From Paenibacillus sp. 1781tsa1 (lineage in GTDB: Bacteria > Bacillota > Bacilli > Paenibacillales > Paenibacillaceae), in the NCBI RefSeq assembly GCF_024159265.1, contig NZ_JAMYWY010000001.1, positions 2,852,001-2,916,000 of the forward strand: 64,000 nt of DNA, written 5' to 3'. This document shows, piece by piece, positions 8,395 to 17,323 of the stretch. The notes below the pieces were generated by a model, which did no database searches, was not told the DNA's origin, and worked only from the letters and a program-made list of their open reading frames with translations. Within the stretch, counting starts at the first letter, position 1; every line of letters starts with the position of its first letter. The position numbers were made by a program, and so were the translations under genes.

Positions 8395-8730
8395 TTGCAG
8401 GTTAACAAACAAATGATTAAAGGCAGTACCGAGACATTGATTCTGACCTTGCTTCAGGAACGACCGTTGTATGGTTATGAATTAATTAAGGAATTACATC
8501 GTCAATCTGAGGGTGTGTTTAATCTGAAAGAGGGCACGTTATATCCTATTTTGCATGCCATGGAGATTGAAGGATGGGTAGAGTCGTACTGGATGGAGGT
8601 TGAAGGCCGTAAACGTAAATATTATTCGATTCGTGACAAGGGCATGGAGGCCTTAGAAAGTAAAAAAGCGGAGTGGAATTTGTTCCGTAGAGCTGTGGAT
8701 CGGGTGCTTGGGGAAGGAGGCCTGACATGA
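8395..8730 (+). CDS. PadR-family transcriptional regulator
   Basis: This 111-residue winged-helix repressor has the canonical PadR signature: KGSTETLILTLLQERPLYGYEL at the start, then FNLKEGTLYPILHAME and GRKRKYYSIRDKG. I chose TTG 8395, which has AAGGAG eight bases upstream; a GTG at 8386 overlaps that site. The stop overlaps the next start (ATGA), so regulator and membrane protein are translationally coupled. PadR genes paired with HAAS-domain membrane proteins are a recurrent Firmicute arrangement in which the regulator normally represses its own operon. Confidence 0.92.
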   Translation: MQVNKQMIKGSTETLILTLLQERPLYGYELIKELHRQSEGVFNLKEGTLYPILHAMEIEGWVESYWMEVEGRKRKYYSIRDKGMEALESKKAEWNLFRRAVDRVLGEGGLT

Positions 8731-10076
8731 CGAATCGAGATGAACGCATTCAGCATTATCTTGATCACATGTGTGTTCAGGTTAAAGCTCGCGAAGTACA
8801 TAACGACCTGCGTGATGAGTTGGGAAACCACATGGAAGAGATCATTTTGGACAAAGAACAAGAAGGTTATTCAGAAGAAGAAGCAATTGCATACGCCATT
8901 GAACAGATGGGCGATCCAGCTGTTGTAGGCAAGAGTATGCACCGATTGCATCGCCATCGAATGCATTGGGGTCTGTTAGTTGGATTAATTGGTTTGTCTA
9001 TAATTAGCCTGTTGTTAATGTGGATTTTTACAATTAATGTAGCAGATGAAAAGTATCAGTTCTTATATCGCGGTCATGTGTTGTACACCGTTATAGGTGT
9101 AATGATGATGTTGTTCTTTATTTACTTTGATTATCGTAAGTTGAAAAAAGCTGCTTGGTGGATCTATATTCTGCTTAATGTCATGTTGTGGATCAGTCCA
9201 ATGATAACTACAGATATTTATGGTAATAGCAGATATTGGAGCTTATTTGGCTTAACACTAGACCTTACCACAGCTTCAGTGTGGATTTTGCCACTTGCTA
9301 TAGGTGCCGTTATGCTGGACAAGCTTCGTTCCAATTGTAATATGCAATCCATATTGACCTACATTGCGATGGTAACGATTCCCGCAGTACTATTGTTTCA
9401 AACGTTGGACTGGGTTCGCTTGTTTCTGTTTGGCATAATGTCCATTATTTTATTTGGCTGGCTCACGCGAAAATGGCTATATACAGTCATAGGTGCTGTT
9501 ATAACAGGAATTATTTTTGTATTGTTATTGTTCTTTGCAGATCAATACGGACGACTGGAGAGGCTCACTGTCGTTTTGAATCTTCAGGATGACCTTTACG
9601 GGAGTGCCTATAGTAACTATTCCATTATTGAAATTATTCGATCATCGGGTTGGTGGGGGAACGGGATTGATACAACGTTTGACAGGTTTAAAACGAGTTA
9701 TTTCGATTACCCAGGTGTGCTGCTCATTGATGTGTTTGGCTGGTCTGCCGGGATACTGCTATTGGTGGCGATCATCTGGTTTGTTGCCAATATGGTGAAA
9801 ATGCTTCCTCGCATATGGGATGATTTTGGTCGTATGATTATTGTGAGTATCACAGCTATGTTTGCAATGCAAATCATCTATTCGCTGGCTATGACTACCG
9901 GAAAAGCACCTATTATCAGTATTACTTTTCCTTTTATTGGATACGGAAATCACTTGATGTTTGATTACGCCATGCTCGGTTTACTTCTCGGTGTGTACCG
10001 CCGGAAGGATACTATTTCGAAGAGAAATGAAAAAATACGGCAGAAGATGGATGCCGAATTACTGACCGATTCATAG
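8727..10076 (+). CDS. HAAS-domain SEDS (FtsW/RodA-like) membrane protein
   Basis: The first ~75 residues form a soluble helical HAAS/permease-prefix domain (ELGNHMEEII...YSEEEAIAYAIEQMGDP). The remaining ~370 residues contain about ten membrane segments with recognisable but diverged FtsW/RodA features: NSRYWSLFG resembles the NGARRW loop, GWWGNGID resembles the G-G-x-G-x-G loop, and PFIGYGNHLMFDYAMLG matches the LPFIS-YGGSS region near the C-terminus. The acidic hTDFIFAviGEE segment is replaced by YFDYPGVLLIDVFG: the Asp is kept but the paired Glu residues are lost. SEDS proteins polymerise glycan for peptidoglycan; whether this one still does is unclear. It is coupled to a PadR repressor, suggesting stress-induced expression. 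Confidence 0.82.
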   Translation: MTNRDERIQHYLDHMCVQVKAREVHNDLRDELGNHMEEIILDKEQEGYSEEEAIAYAIEQMGDPAVVGKSMHRLHRHRMHWGLLVGLIGLSIISLLLMWIFTINVADEKYQFLYRGHVLYTVIGVMMMLFFIYFDYRKLKKAAWWIYILLNVMLWISPMITTDIYGNSRYWSLFGLTLDLTTASVWILPLAIGAVMLDKLRSNCNMQSILTYIAMVTIPAVLLFQTLDWVRLFLFGIMSIILFGWLTRKWLYTVIGAVITGIIFVLLLFFADQYGRLERLTVVLNLQDDLYGSAYSNYSIIEIIRSSGWWGNGIDTTFDRFKTSYFDYPGVLLIDVFGWSAGILLLVAIIWFVANMVKMLPRIWDDFGRMIIVSITAMFAMQIIYSLAMTTGKAPIISITFPFIGYGNHLMFDYAMLGLLLGVYRRKDTISKRNEKIRQKMDAELLTDS

Positions 10077-10118
10077 GCATCCAAAATCATTACCGCATCA
10101 TGAAATGAAGGTGTTCTT

Positions 10119-10137
10119 ATGCTCTTTTAACGAGCAT
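10119..10137. terminator. weak convergent terminator
   Basis: ATGCTC and GAGCAT form a six-base stem around a T-rich loop between two convergent genes. The stem is short, so the call is tentative. Confidence 0.3.
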
Positions 10138-11931
10138 TCACGGAAACCAGATATGACGCAGGTTCACCCAGCCCTGGCTGTTAAAAGACAGGCCGCGTAC
10201 CGAAGGCAGATAAGCCGTCTCTACCGGTTTTTCAGATAAATGGAACAGTAAATTCTGACCAACCAAGAATTGTTCAATTCGGTCTAATTCAGAAATTCGA
10301 TCTGCTGCATTTGGTGAGGCGACGATAGTTTGCAAAATCTCATGAATCGTCATCCGAGCAGAATCTTCCAAATGCTCAGATAACGTGGAGTAGAGATCAT
10401 ATCTTCGTAGTTCTTCGTCCCTGTCCCGAACCAGCGAGAAGAGAATCAGATCAGATTCCAGCCGCAGATTTCCTTTGAATTGCTCCATCGTAGCAGTACG
10501 GACGGTACAGGAGAAACCGCTCTGCTCCAGTATGGACGCCAGATGTTGGGCATCCCTGCGATACTGTGGAATGGTTGCAATGTGCAGGGAAATGGGATGG
10601 AGGGACGCGGAACTTATAGATATATCGCTACATTTCTCTGGATAGACTTGGATCATCTTCTCGGTATTCACGGCATCGGAATTATGCACCAAGACCTCAG
10701 AGTCATCTGCATGTCCGTCATCTCTATACATTCCAGCAAAGCATGACTGAAGGTGTGCTCTTACTTCCGGATCGTTTAATGGTCCGGCTTTTTGCGTATT
10801 ACATGTGAGTAATTTATGAACCATCACACCTGCACTAATCTGTGTCCAGCCTGCACCCGTAGACGAAGACGGATTATGAACAAGATGAAAGAACGGAGTT
10901 TCGATATCTTGGCTATCATCCATTTTGGCCGAGGCACTCCACGGAATTTGCAGGATATCTACCCGGTCCATATGTGCTCTACCCTGAAAATACGATGAAA
11001 AAGCTTCAAGTCTGCACAGGTGATCATCCCAGGCAGTGACCTTGAACGGTCCTGTCCCGACAGGTTTTTGCATTCCATGCACATCACTCGAATGCTTCAT
11101 CTTCTGTTCGTTTTTTCCGGGTGAGGGTACAATCGCCGCACGACTTGTTGTAAGAAAAGACAAAAACAATTCATGAGGATCTTTAAGCTGGAAACACACA
11201 GTTAAGGAATCGACCGCTTCAATAGATAGAATCTGTTTACTTACATCACGGTACAGTGTCCGGCGATCTGTGGATTGCAGCCGTTCAAACGTATGCACAA
11301 TATCATGGGCCGTCAGCAACTGACCATCGTGAAATGTAATCCCTTTTCGCAAATAAAAGATCCAGGTCTTTCGGTCTGCACTGACATCCCAGGTGTGAGC
11401 GAGACATGGAAGAATCTCTCCCTGTTCACCACGTTGAACCAACCCGTCAAAGACATGGCTGGTCACAAAGGATTCAGCCAACAGATTAATGTACAGCGGA
11501 TCAAGCGCATGAAGCTGTTGGCGCAGGGGCAGCCGAAGCGTATCAATCTGCTCATTGTTGGTGCCGGCTTCCGTATGATGACCCGAATACCCGAGCAACC
11601 ACTGGTTTAGATGATCCTGCATGGTTGCTGAACTGGAGAATGCACTCACCTGCTCGGCAGCTTCCTGCAACTCCCGGCGATTCATGGCCTGCATCATATA
11701 TTCTGCGGCGATTTGATCAGCCGGAACAAGCAAGGTCAGTGAAGAACGCCGACCACGGCCACGCTGGGAAACCCAACGAATCCAGTCATGGGCAACCATC
11801 TTTTTGACAATTGTTAACGTATTGCGGTGCGTACAATTTAGCAATTCAGCGAGATCGGCGAGTGTAAGTTCATGTTCTGTATGGTGACCGTAATGACGAT
11901 GCAACAGCAGATATTGCTGATGTAATTTCAA
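10138..11931 (-). CDS. SgrR-type regulator: HTH fused to a peptide-binding-like domain
   Basis: The 597-residue protein has an N-terminal winged helix (ADLAELLNCTHRNTLTIVKKM, basic wing RGRGRRSS) of about 110 residues and a C-terminal SBP_bac_5 domain (LAESFVTSHVFDGLV, FYLRKGITFHDGQLLTAHDIVHTF, GTGPFKV). This is the SgrR layout, in which the binding domain senses a small ligand in the cytoplasm and the HTH controls sugar-stress or transporter genes. No signal peptide is present, as expected. A TTG start lies nine bases after AGGAGGG. No obvious target gene adjoins it except the divergent membrane protein. Confidence 0.87.
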   Translation of the reverse strand: MKLHQQYLLLHRHYGHHTEHELTLADLAELLNCTHRNTLTIVKKMVAHDWIRWVSQRGRGRRSSLTLLVPADQIAAEYMMQAMNRRELQEAAEQVSAFSSSATMQDHLNQWLLGYSGHHTEAGTNNEQIDTLRLPLRQQLHALDPLYINLLAESFVTSHVFDGLVQRGEQGEILPCLAHTWDVSADRKTWIFYLRKGITFHDGQLLTAHDIVHTFERLQSTDRRTLYRDVSKQILSIEAVDSLTVCFQLKDPHELFLSFLTTSRAAIVPSPGKNEQKMKHSSDVHGMQKPVGTGPFKVTAWDDHLCRLEAFSSYFQGRAHMDRVDILQIPWSASAKMDDSQDIETPFFHLVHNPSSSTGAGWTQISAGVMVHKLLTCNTQKAGPLNDPEVRAHLQSCFAGMYRDDGHADDSEVLVHNSDAVNTEKMIQVYPEKCSDISISSASLHPISLHIATIPQYRRDAQHLASILEQSGFSCTVRTATMEQFKGNLRLESDLILFSLVRDRDEELRRYDLYSTLSEHLEDSARMTIHEILQTIVASPNAADRISELDRIEQFLVGQNLLFHLSEKPVETAYLPSVRGLSFNSQGWVNLRHIWFP

Positions 11932-12065
11932 GTGTTGATTCCCTCCTGGAGGTGAACTCTGACGTATTCCTCTAAAATAAGAAGTTTTATCGATTTTAAT
12001 TTCTATTTATATTCCTATTTTATCATCTAGAATATAGCATAGAAAGGTTAATGGAGGTTTTTCCC

Positions 12066-13685
12066 ATGATTGATAAAATAATGGCTTCACCGCAACGCGC
12101 TCTAATCACGCTACTGTCTGCATGGATACTTGCTATCATTCACCAGTATTTATTCTATGGTAATGAGATTGGGGTATCGTATCCTATCTTTGTAATTCTC
12201 TTTTATGTGTTCATGTATCTGTTTGCACGGGACCGCATGAGGTCTTTCAAGTTCATTGATGCTTTTGTGGCGGCTGTAGTGCTGTTGTTGTCGCTAACGT
12301 TCCTGTTATATGATAATGAACCACTGGGTGTTCTTAATTTTCTGGTTATACCTGGCGTAGTTATCTTACATATGACGTATCTGATGGGCAGAAAACAGAA
12401 GCAGTGGTGGGAGATCGGTTTGATTGGTACGGCTATTGACCACTTGCTGCCTCAAGCCATACGTCATTGGGGGACTGTTGCTGCCATTGCTGTGAGAGCA
12501 GGAGGGCGTGGCATCGGCAAATCCCAAAAAACAGTTGTTTTCAAAGTGCTCATTGGTCTTGTGGCGTCTTTGCCTATCCTCATTGTAGTCGTCGCATTAC
12601 TGTCCTCCGCTGACGGGGTCTTCAATCAGTATTTAGCCGGTTTTCCGGAGTGGCTGAATCAATTGGCTTTTACTCCAGGGATACCGAGAATCATCTGGAC
12701 TGTCATCGCAGGTGTATTGCTGTTCGGTTATGTATGGGGATTTGTACAGCCAATGCAATATGAGGCAGAGAAGAGAGCGAACGCACATTGGAAAAATGGA
12801 GCAGCATCCACGGTTGATAAGCGTGATCACACCTATATATTCTCTCCTGTGGACCCGGCCACTGAAGGTCAGTATACAAATAAGATTACACCCGAGTCCG
12901 AACGTACTCCGGTTCATCGGGAACCGTTCAGATTGGACCCCATCATTGTAGGGACGATGCTGATTGTCATTAACTCTGTGTACGTTTTGTTTGTACTTGT
13001 ACAGTTTTCGTATCTGTTTGGTGCAGGAGAGGGGCATCTTCCGGTAGATCTGTCTTACGCAGAGTATGCGAGAAGTGGATTCGCAGAGTTAATTCTCGTC
13101 ACAGGTATTAACTTCTTTATTCTTATTGTTGCATTGCAGTATACCCGTGCGAGTGGCAAAGCGGGTTCCATCGTGCATCAGGTACTTCTCCTGATTCTGG
13201 TCAGTTGTTCAGCAATTATGTTGTATTCCGCGTTTATGCGCCTAAATCTTTATGAGCAGGCATATGGATATACGTACATCCGCTTCCTGGTACACGCATT
13301 CATGATCTTCCTTGCACTCCTGTTGCTGATTGCTGGCCTTCGTATACGCTATACGTCAATACCGCTGATCCGCTGGTATATTGTGCTTGCGCTCACTGCA
13401 TATGTTGCTGTGAACTATGTGGGCATGGATAAACGGATTGCCGAGCTGAATATTGAACGTTATCATCAGACTGGCAATATTGATGCAACCTATCTGGCGA
13501 GTCTGTCAGCAGATGCAGTTCCGTTACTTCGTGAGTTTGCTCTTGAGGAGTATCCTGATCTCAAGAGGGAAATGCTGGAACATCAAGCATATCTGGATAT
13601 GGATACATCAGATCGTTCCTGGCCTTCTTATAACGTGGCAAGACACCGAGCTGAGCTAGAAATGTCCAAATTGAGAACGGAATAG
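12066..13685 (+). CDS. DUF4173/DUF4153-like polytopic membrane protein
   Basis: This 539-residue protein has about twelve hydrophobic segments and two soluble parts: a central cytoplasmic or external stretch (about 225-285, rich in charged residues) and a C-terminal tail of about 85 residues with NIERYHQTGNIDATYLASLSADAVP. That tail and the segment VALLSSADGVFNQYL match what I know of the DUF4173 family, whose role is not established. ATG 12066 has GGAGG eight bases upstream; ATG 12051 overlaps that site. It is divergent from the SgrR-type regulator. Confidence 0.8.
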   Translation: MIDKIMASPQRALITLLSAWILAIIHQYLFYGNEIGVSYPIFVILFYVFMYLFARDRMRSFKFIDAFVAAVVLLLSLTFLLYDNEPLGVLNFLVIPGVVILHMTYLMGRKQKQWWEIGLIGTAIDHLLPQAIRHWGTVAAIAVRAGGRGIGKSQKTVVFKVLIGLVASLPILIVVVALLSSADGVFNQYLAGFPEWLNQLAFTPGIPRIIWTVIAGVLLFGYVWGFVQPMQYEAEKRANAHWKNGAASTVDKRDHTYIFSPVDPATEGQYTNKITPESERTPVHREPFRLDPIIVGTMLIVINSVYVLFVLVQFSYLFGAGEGHLPVDLSYAEYARSGFAELILVTGINFFILIVALQYTRASGKAGSIVHQVLLLILVSCSAIMLYSAFMRLNLYEQAYGYTYIRFLVHAFMIFLALLLLIAGLRIRYTSIPLIRWYIVLALTAYVAVNYVGMDKRIAELNIERYHQTGNIDATYLASLSADAVPLLREFALEEYPDLKREMLEHQAYLDMDTSDRSWPSYNVARHRAELEMSKLRTE

Positions 13686-13736
13686 CTGAATAGTAGTTGT
13701 TTTCACGTACGGATTTATGCAAAAACAATATGTAAG

Positions 13737-13745
13737 TGTTATAAT
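13737..13745 (+). promoter_or_regulatory. extended -10 promoter of the leader-yidC transcript
   Basis: TGTTATAAT is a perfect extended -10 (TGn directly before TATAAT). No good -35 is seen, which is common for extended -10 promoters. Transcription would begin near 13752, about 25 bases before the leader start codon. Confidence 0.6.
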
Positions 13746-13777
13746 ATAAAAACTAACCTATAAAGGGGGTGAATCCC

Positions 13778-14128
13778 TTGTTTGAACTGCAGGAGTTATT
13801 ACCATATTTATTCTCGATTGGACTCATCTTCACCGTCAGTTATGCCTATATTGCCCATCTTCATTGTGGCATGACAGAGTACTGGGTGGAAGGTGGCGTC
13901 GGTGGTGGACTTGAACCTGTACTTCCCGCCCTGTGTTTGGACAGACAGCACAGACAGGAAGACTGGAGCCGCATGATTAGACGAAGAGAAGCGCCCGATG
14001 AAGATGAACCAGATTGTCATTCCTCGTTGAACGATTGGTCAACAAATCAACGAGGAGGATATATATGGAACATAAGACGAACAAGGGATTCACTTTTACT
14101 TCGGGCAAGGGACGGATATATGGCCTGA
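13778..14128 (+). CDS. leader peptide upstream of yidC, MifM-like arrest-peptide candidate
   Basis: A TTG start eight bases after AAAGGGGG opens a 116-codon frame. Residues 8-28 (LPYLFSIGLIFTVSYAYIAHL is one membrane-spanning length) are hydrophobic; then comes a Gly-rich region and the stretch DWSRMIRRREAPDEDEPD (62-79), which combines W63, M66-I67, three Arg and a compact acidic cluster. The acidic codons (13997-14014) end just before the 5' arm of a hairpin that hides the yidC ribosome binding site. In B. subtilis, MifM has the same plan: a membrane-inserted nascent chain stalls at an acidic cluster and opens the hairpin when insertion is impaired. The frame continues 64 bp into yidC in another phase, unlike a tidy short leader. 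Homology to MifM by sequence is not shown; the call rests on layout. Confidence 0.65.
   Translation: MFELQELLPYLFSIGLIFTVSYAYIAHLHCGMTEYWVEGGVGGGLEPVLPALCLDRQHRQEDWSRMIRRREAPDEDEPDCHSSLNDWSTNQRGGYIWNIRRTRDSLLLRARDGYMA
14020..14057 (+). promoter_or_regulatory. hairpin sequestering the yidC ribosome binding site
   Basis: CCTCGTTGA (14022-14030) pairs perfectly with TCAACGAGG (14047-14055), and two further pairs (one G-U) extend into the GAGGAGG Shine-Dalgarno of yidC at 14052-14058. The loop is 16 bases. When closed it should block yidC initiation; a ribosome paused at codons 74-79 of the leader ORF would cover the 5' arm and free the site. Confidence 0.75.
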
Positions 14129-14952
14129 TTGTCATTTTGTTTGCAGTCATGCTGCTTGCCGGATGCAGCAACAACGTGTCGGAGATTACTTCATCGACAC
14201 CGGGATTTTTTAACCACTATATTGTATTTCCGCTGTCGTATCTGATTCAACACATTGCTACTATATTTAACGGAAGCTACGGGGTCGCAATTATTGTGAT
14301 CACGCTGGTCATTCGTCTAGCGCTGTTGCCATTGATGATGCGTCAAGCCAAGTCCCAGCAGGGAACAAGAGTCATTATGAATGCCATGAAACCCGAGATG
14401 GATGCGCTCAAGAAAAAATATGAAGGCAAAAATGACCCTGCTGATAAGCAAAAGCTATCTCAGGAAACAATGGAACTATACAAGAAGCATAAGTTCAATC
14501 CGCTGAATATTGGTTGCTTGCCGATGCTCATTCAGTTGCCTATCCTGTCAGGTATTTACACAGCCATCCGACTTACACCAGAATTGTCCTCCCATTCGTT
14601 TCTGTGGTTCAAACTGGGTGCACCGGATTACGTGCTCGCTGTGGTGGTCGCCGTCATCTATCTGATTCAAGCGAAGGTATCTCAAGCCAACATGGCGCCT
14701 GAACAGCGAAAACAGTTCGCCATTATGGGATATCTCTCCCCATTGATGATGGCATTCTTTTCTCTATCAGCCCCGGCAGCGATGCCGCTCTACTGGACGG
14801 TTGGGGGTTCCTTCCTGGTACTACAGACGTTATTATTCCGCAAACTGTACCCGGTAGATCACCCGCAGGAGCCTGTAATTGTGGAAGTGGGTCAGAAAAA
14901 GAATAAAAAATCTGGTTCCTCCAAATCTACTCGGAAACCTGCAAAGTCTTAA
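14065..14952 (+). CDS. yidC: YidC/Oxa1-family membrane protein insertase
   Basis: This 295-residue insertase helps fold and insert proteins in the cell membrane. It begins with a lipoprotein signal (VILFAVMLLAGC), as in Gram-positive YidC (SpoIIIJ/YqjG), and contains the family core: a membrane segment with a positively charged residue (IVITLVIRLALLPLMMRQAKSQ), a cytoplasmic helical hairpin (MDALKKKY...KLSQETMELYKKHKFNPLNIG), GCLPMLIQLPI, and a basic C-terminal tail (KKNKKSGSSKS). ATG 14065 follows GAGGAGG by six bases. The RBS-masking hairpin and leader ORF suggest that synthesis rises when insertion capacity falls, so this is more likely the inducible second paralogue than the housekeeping copy in the rnpA-jag locus. 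Confidence 0.93.
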   Translation: MEHKTNKGFTFTSGKGRIYGLIVILFAVMLLAGCSNNVSEITSSTPGFFNHYIVFPLSYLIQHIATIFNGSYGVAIIVITLVIRLALLPLMMRQAKSQQGTRVIMNAMKPEMDALKKKYEGKNDPADKQKLSQETMELYKKHKFNPLNIGCLPMLIQLPILSGIYTAIRLTPELSSHSFLWFKLGAPDYVLAVVVAVIYLIQAKVSQANMAPEQRKQFAIMGYLSPLMMAFFSLSAPAAMPLYWTVGGSFLVLQTLLFRKLYPVDHPQEPVIVEVGQKKNKKSGSSKSTRKPAKS

Positions 14953-15016
14953 TGAAGTCGGTCGCAGGTGACAAGGGAAACATGGTGACTACGAAAACTT
15001 GTTGAACACGAAAAAC

Positions 15017-15055
15017 AAAAAGAAGCTTGATCCATATGGATCAGGCTTCTTTTTG
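15017..15055 (+). terminator. Rho-independent terminator of yidC
   Basis: AAGAAGCTTGATCC and GGATCAGGCTTCTT form a long stem with an ATAT loop followed by T5. Confidence 0.9.
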
Positions 15056-15167
15056 TGCTAACAGGTGTTCCTTTTTTTTAGTCTTTTACGAAAGCTGATG
15101 AGCAGTATAACGTCTGCTGCCTGTTCCCCAATATCACTTAATGATGATATACTTACCTGATAAAATA

Positions 15168-15188
15168 TGATATTGATTATCAATATCA
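15168..15188. promoter_or_regulatory. Fur-box-like palindrome before the siderophore operon
   Basis: TGATATTGAT and ATCAATATCA form a perfect 10-1-10 palindrome. The first 15 bases differ from the Bacillus 7-1-7 Fur consensus (TGATAATnATTATCA) at about one position. It sits about 55 bp before the AraC/binding-protein fusion, so iron repression of the operon is likely. Confidence 0.8.
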
Positions 15189-15239
15189 ATTAATGTGTGA
15201 TGTATACATGGGAAAAAGTGAAATGAGGAGTGCGGATAG

Positions 15240-17207
15240 ATGCAAGAGGAAGAAGCAAGACAGGGATTTGCACCGGAGATGATTGAGATGATGGCGAGCA
15301 TTTGGACACGTTCGATCATTACATTAATAGATGTACGCTTTCAGAACGTAGCGTCACAATACCCGTTGGAGCAATATAAAATGCCTAGTAGCATGTTTAT
15401 CTATGCATATGGGGGAGAAGCGCAAATCCAACTGAATGAAACCACATTTGCAATGGAACGCTTCGGTTTAGTTCACGGCGGGAAGGGGAGCCTGCTCAGT
15501 ATTACGCCTAAAGAGGAGATGGTGAAGACCTTTATGGTGTTTTATAGAGCAGAATCACCTCTTTTTTTCAAGAAACATCTGCAGCAATTACTGGAGCAAG
15601 TAAATCCATTTGTTCAACAGTTTGGTTATACGCCAAGTAATCCCATCTTGCTACGCGATTGGTTCCAACGGATGATGAATGGCTGGAAACGTGGCAAGGC
15701 GATGGATCAACTACAGGCCAAAAGTTTTCTATATCAATTGATTCATGAGGTGTACAGGGATTTGGAGGGTGGTGAGATTCGGTATCTCCAGCCAGATCCA
15801 GCCTATTCTGCCAAGATATATCTCGATAAACATTACAGGGAGCCCATTATGTTTCAACAAATTGCCGATATGTTTGGAATCAGTGGTGGACAATTGACGC
15901 GGTTGTTCAAAAAAAGGGAAGGGATGAACTTACAGGAGTATCTCATTCAGAGAAGGATTGAAGCTGCCTGTCATGACTTGAAGCATACCGAAGCGACGGT
16001 CAAAGAAATCGCAACTGGAGCTGGTTTCACAGATGAGAAAAACCTGTTCCGAATGTTTAAGAAGCATTACAAGATGACCCCAAGTGATTATCGGAAAATA
16101 AACGCACTATCCATGCAGGTTGACGGTATTGATAATGATTCTCATCTCCCTTACGATGAGAGGGAACTAGCGAGTCTAGTCAAGTCCTATAGAGATGGGG
16201 AATCAACGATGTTTGGAACATTAAGAAGTAAAGAAATGATTTTGGCGGCGGCGATGAGCATGATGCTGTTATTGACGGCATGTACGTCAGGGACGCCAGC
16301 GAATAATGGGGGAACGGCAAATACAACACCTGCGCAGACACAGCAGACAACACAACAGGAAGGGTCGGAGACAAAAGCTTCAGAAGCAGTCTCGCAGACC
16401 AGAACGATATCCACAGTTAAGGGTGATGTTGAGGTACCTAACAACCCTCAGCGAGTTGTAGTTGATTATTTGGTTGGTGATGTGGTAGCCCTAGGTGTAA
16501 CTCCTTTAGGTGTGGCTAGAGCTGCACGGGGAGAGACAGAGCCTGTTTATGCTAACCAGATCACAGACTCCATAAAAGTAGCCATGGAGCCGGAAGATAT
16601 CATGACGCTTGAGCCTGATCTTATCATTTTGGCATGGAGCGATGAGTCGTATGATGATTTATCCAAAATTGCCCCGACCATTTATGTTCCCTATGGTGAT
16701 ATGACTACAGAAGAGCGGATACAATTTATTAGCGATGTTTTGAACAAACAGGAAGAGGCTAAGGATGTTTTGAATGCTTATACCGGAAAAATCGAAGAAG
16801 CAAAGCTAGCCTTTCAGAATGCGGGCCTATCCGATGTAACGATTACGGTTGGAGAATTCAGTGATAAAAGTAACTACATAGCTGGAGCCAAGCATGCCGT
16901 TGGTGAGCTTGTTTACGATGAACTTCAATTGCAGGCACCTTCAAAAGTCCAAACGGATATTATCGATGCAGATAAATATTGGGGCGATGTCTCCATGGAA
17001 GTATTACCCGCTTACTCTGGCGATTATATGATCTTCTTAGGAGATGGAAACGTTGCTGCTGATAATGCAGTGTGGAATTCCATACCTGCTGTGCAACATG
17101 ATCGGATCGTAAAGGTGGATTCTTCGCTATCTTGGTCTACGGACATAATGACTTCCAGTGCATTGATTGATTATATTGTTAGTCAATTGCTGTCATTAGC
17201 TAAATAA
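15240..17207 (+). CDS. AraC regulator fused to a siderophore-binding lipoprotein-like domain
   Basis: The 655-residue frame joins three parts. Residues 1-185 resemble a sensory N-terminal domain, 190-295 are an AraC HTH pair (FQQIADMFGISGGQLTRLFK, ATVKEIATGAGFTDEKNLFR), and 365-655 are an iron-siderophore binding domain of FeuA/FecB type (NPQRVVVDYLVGDVVALGV, TLEPDLIILAW). Between them lies a complete lipoprotein signal with lipobox LLTAC (Cys348). B. subtilis Btr also fuses AraC to such a binding domain but, as I recall, without a signal sequence. Either the fusion spans the membrane, or a second protein starts at in-frame ATG 16209, which has a modest GGGGA site upstream. It heads an operon with two permeases under a Fur-like box. 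Confidence 0.88.
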   Translation: MQEEEARQGFAPEMIEMMASIWTRSIITLIDVRFQNVASQYPLEQYKMPSSMFIYAYGGEAQIQLNETTFAMERFGLVHGGKGSLLSITPKEEMVKTFMVFYRAESPLFFKKHLQQLLEQVNPFVQQFGYTPSNPILLRDWFQRMMNGWKRGKAMDQLQAKSFLYQLIHEVYRDLEGGEIRYLQPDPAYSAKIYLDKHYREPIMFQQIADMFGISGGQLTRLFKKREGMNLQEYLIQRRIEAACHDLKHTEATVKEIATGAGFTDEKNLFRMFKKHYKMTPSDYRKINALSMQVDGIDNDSHLPYDERELASLVKSYRDGESTMFGTLRSKEMILAAAMSMMLLLTACTSGTPANNGGTANTTPAQTQQTTQQEGSETKASEAVSQTRTISTVKGDVEVPNNPQRVVVDYLVGDVVALGVTPLGVARAARGETEPVYANQITDSIKVAMEPEDIMTLEPDLIILAWSDESYDDLSKIAPTIYVPYGDMTTEERIQFISDVLNKQEEAKDVLNAYTGKIEEAKLAFQNAGLSDVTITVGEFSDKSNYIAGAKHAVGELVYDELQLQAPSKVQTDIIDADKYWGDVSMEVLPAYSGDYMIFLGDGNVAADNAVWNSIPAVQHDRIVKVDSSLSWSTDIMTSSALIDYIVSQLLSLAK

Positions 17208-17323
17208 GAGTTAGAGCGAAATTTTAATTGAGAACTCCAATTATCAAACATGACCAGTCGAATTTATGGATGCAAATATCCATATTCGTTTGGATTGTCA
17301 ATAGGTGATGAAAGGGAAACGAG

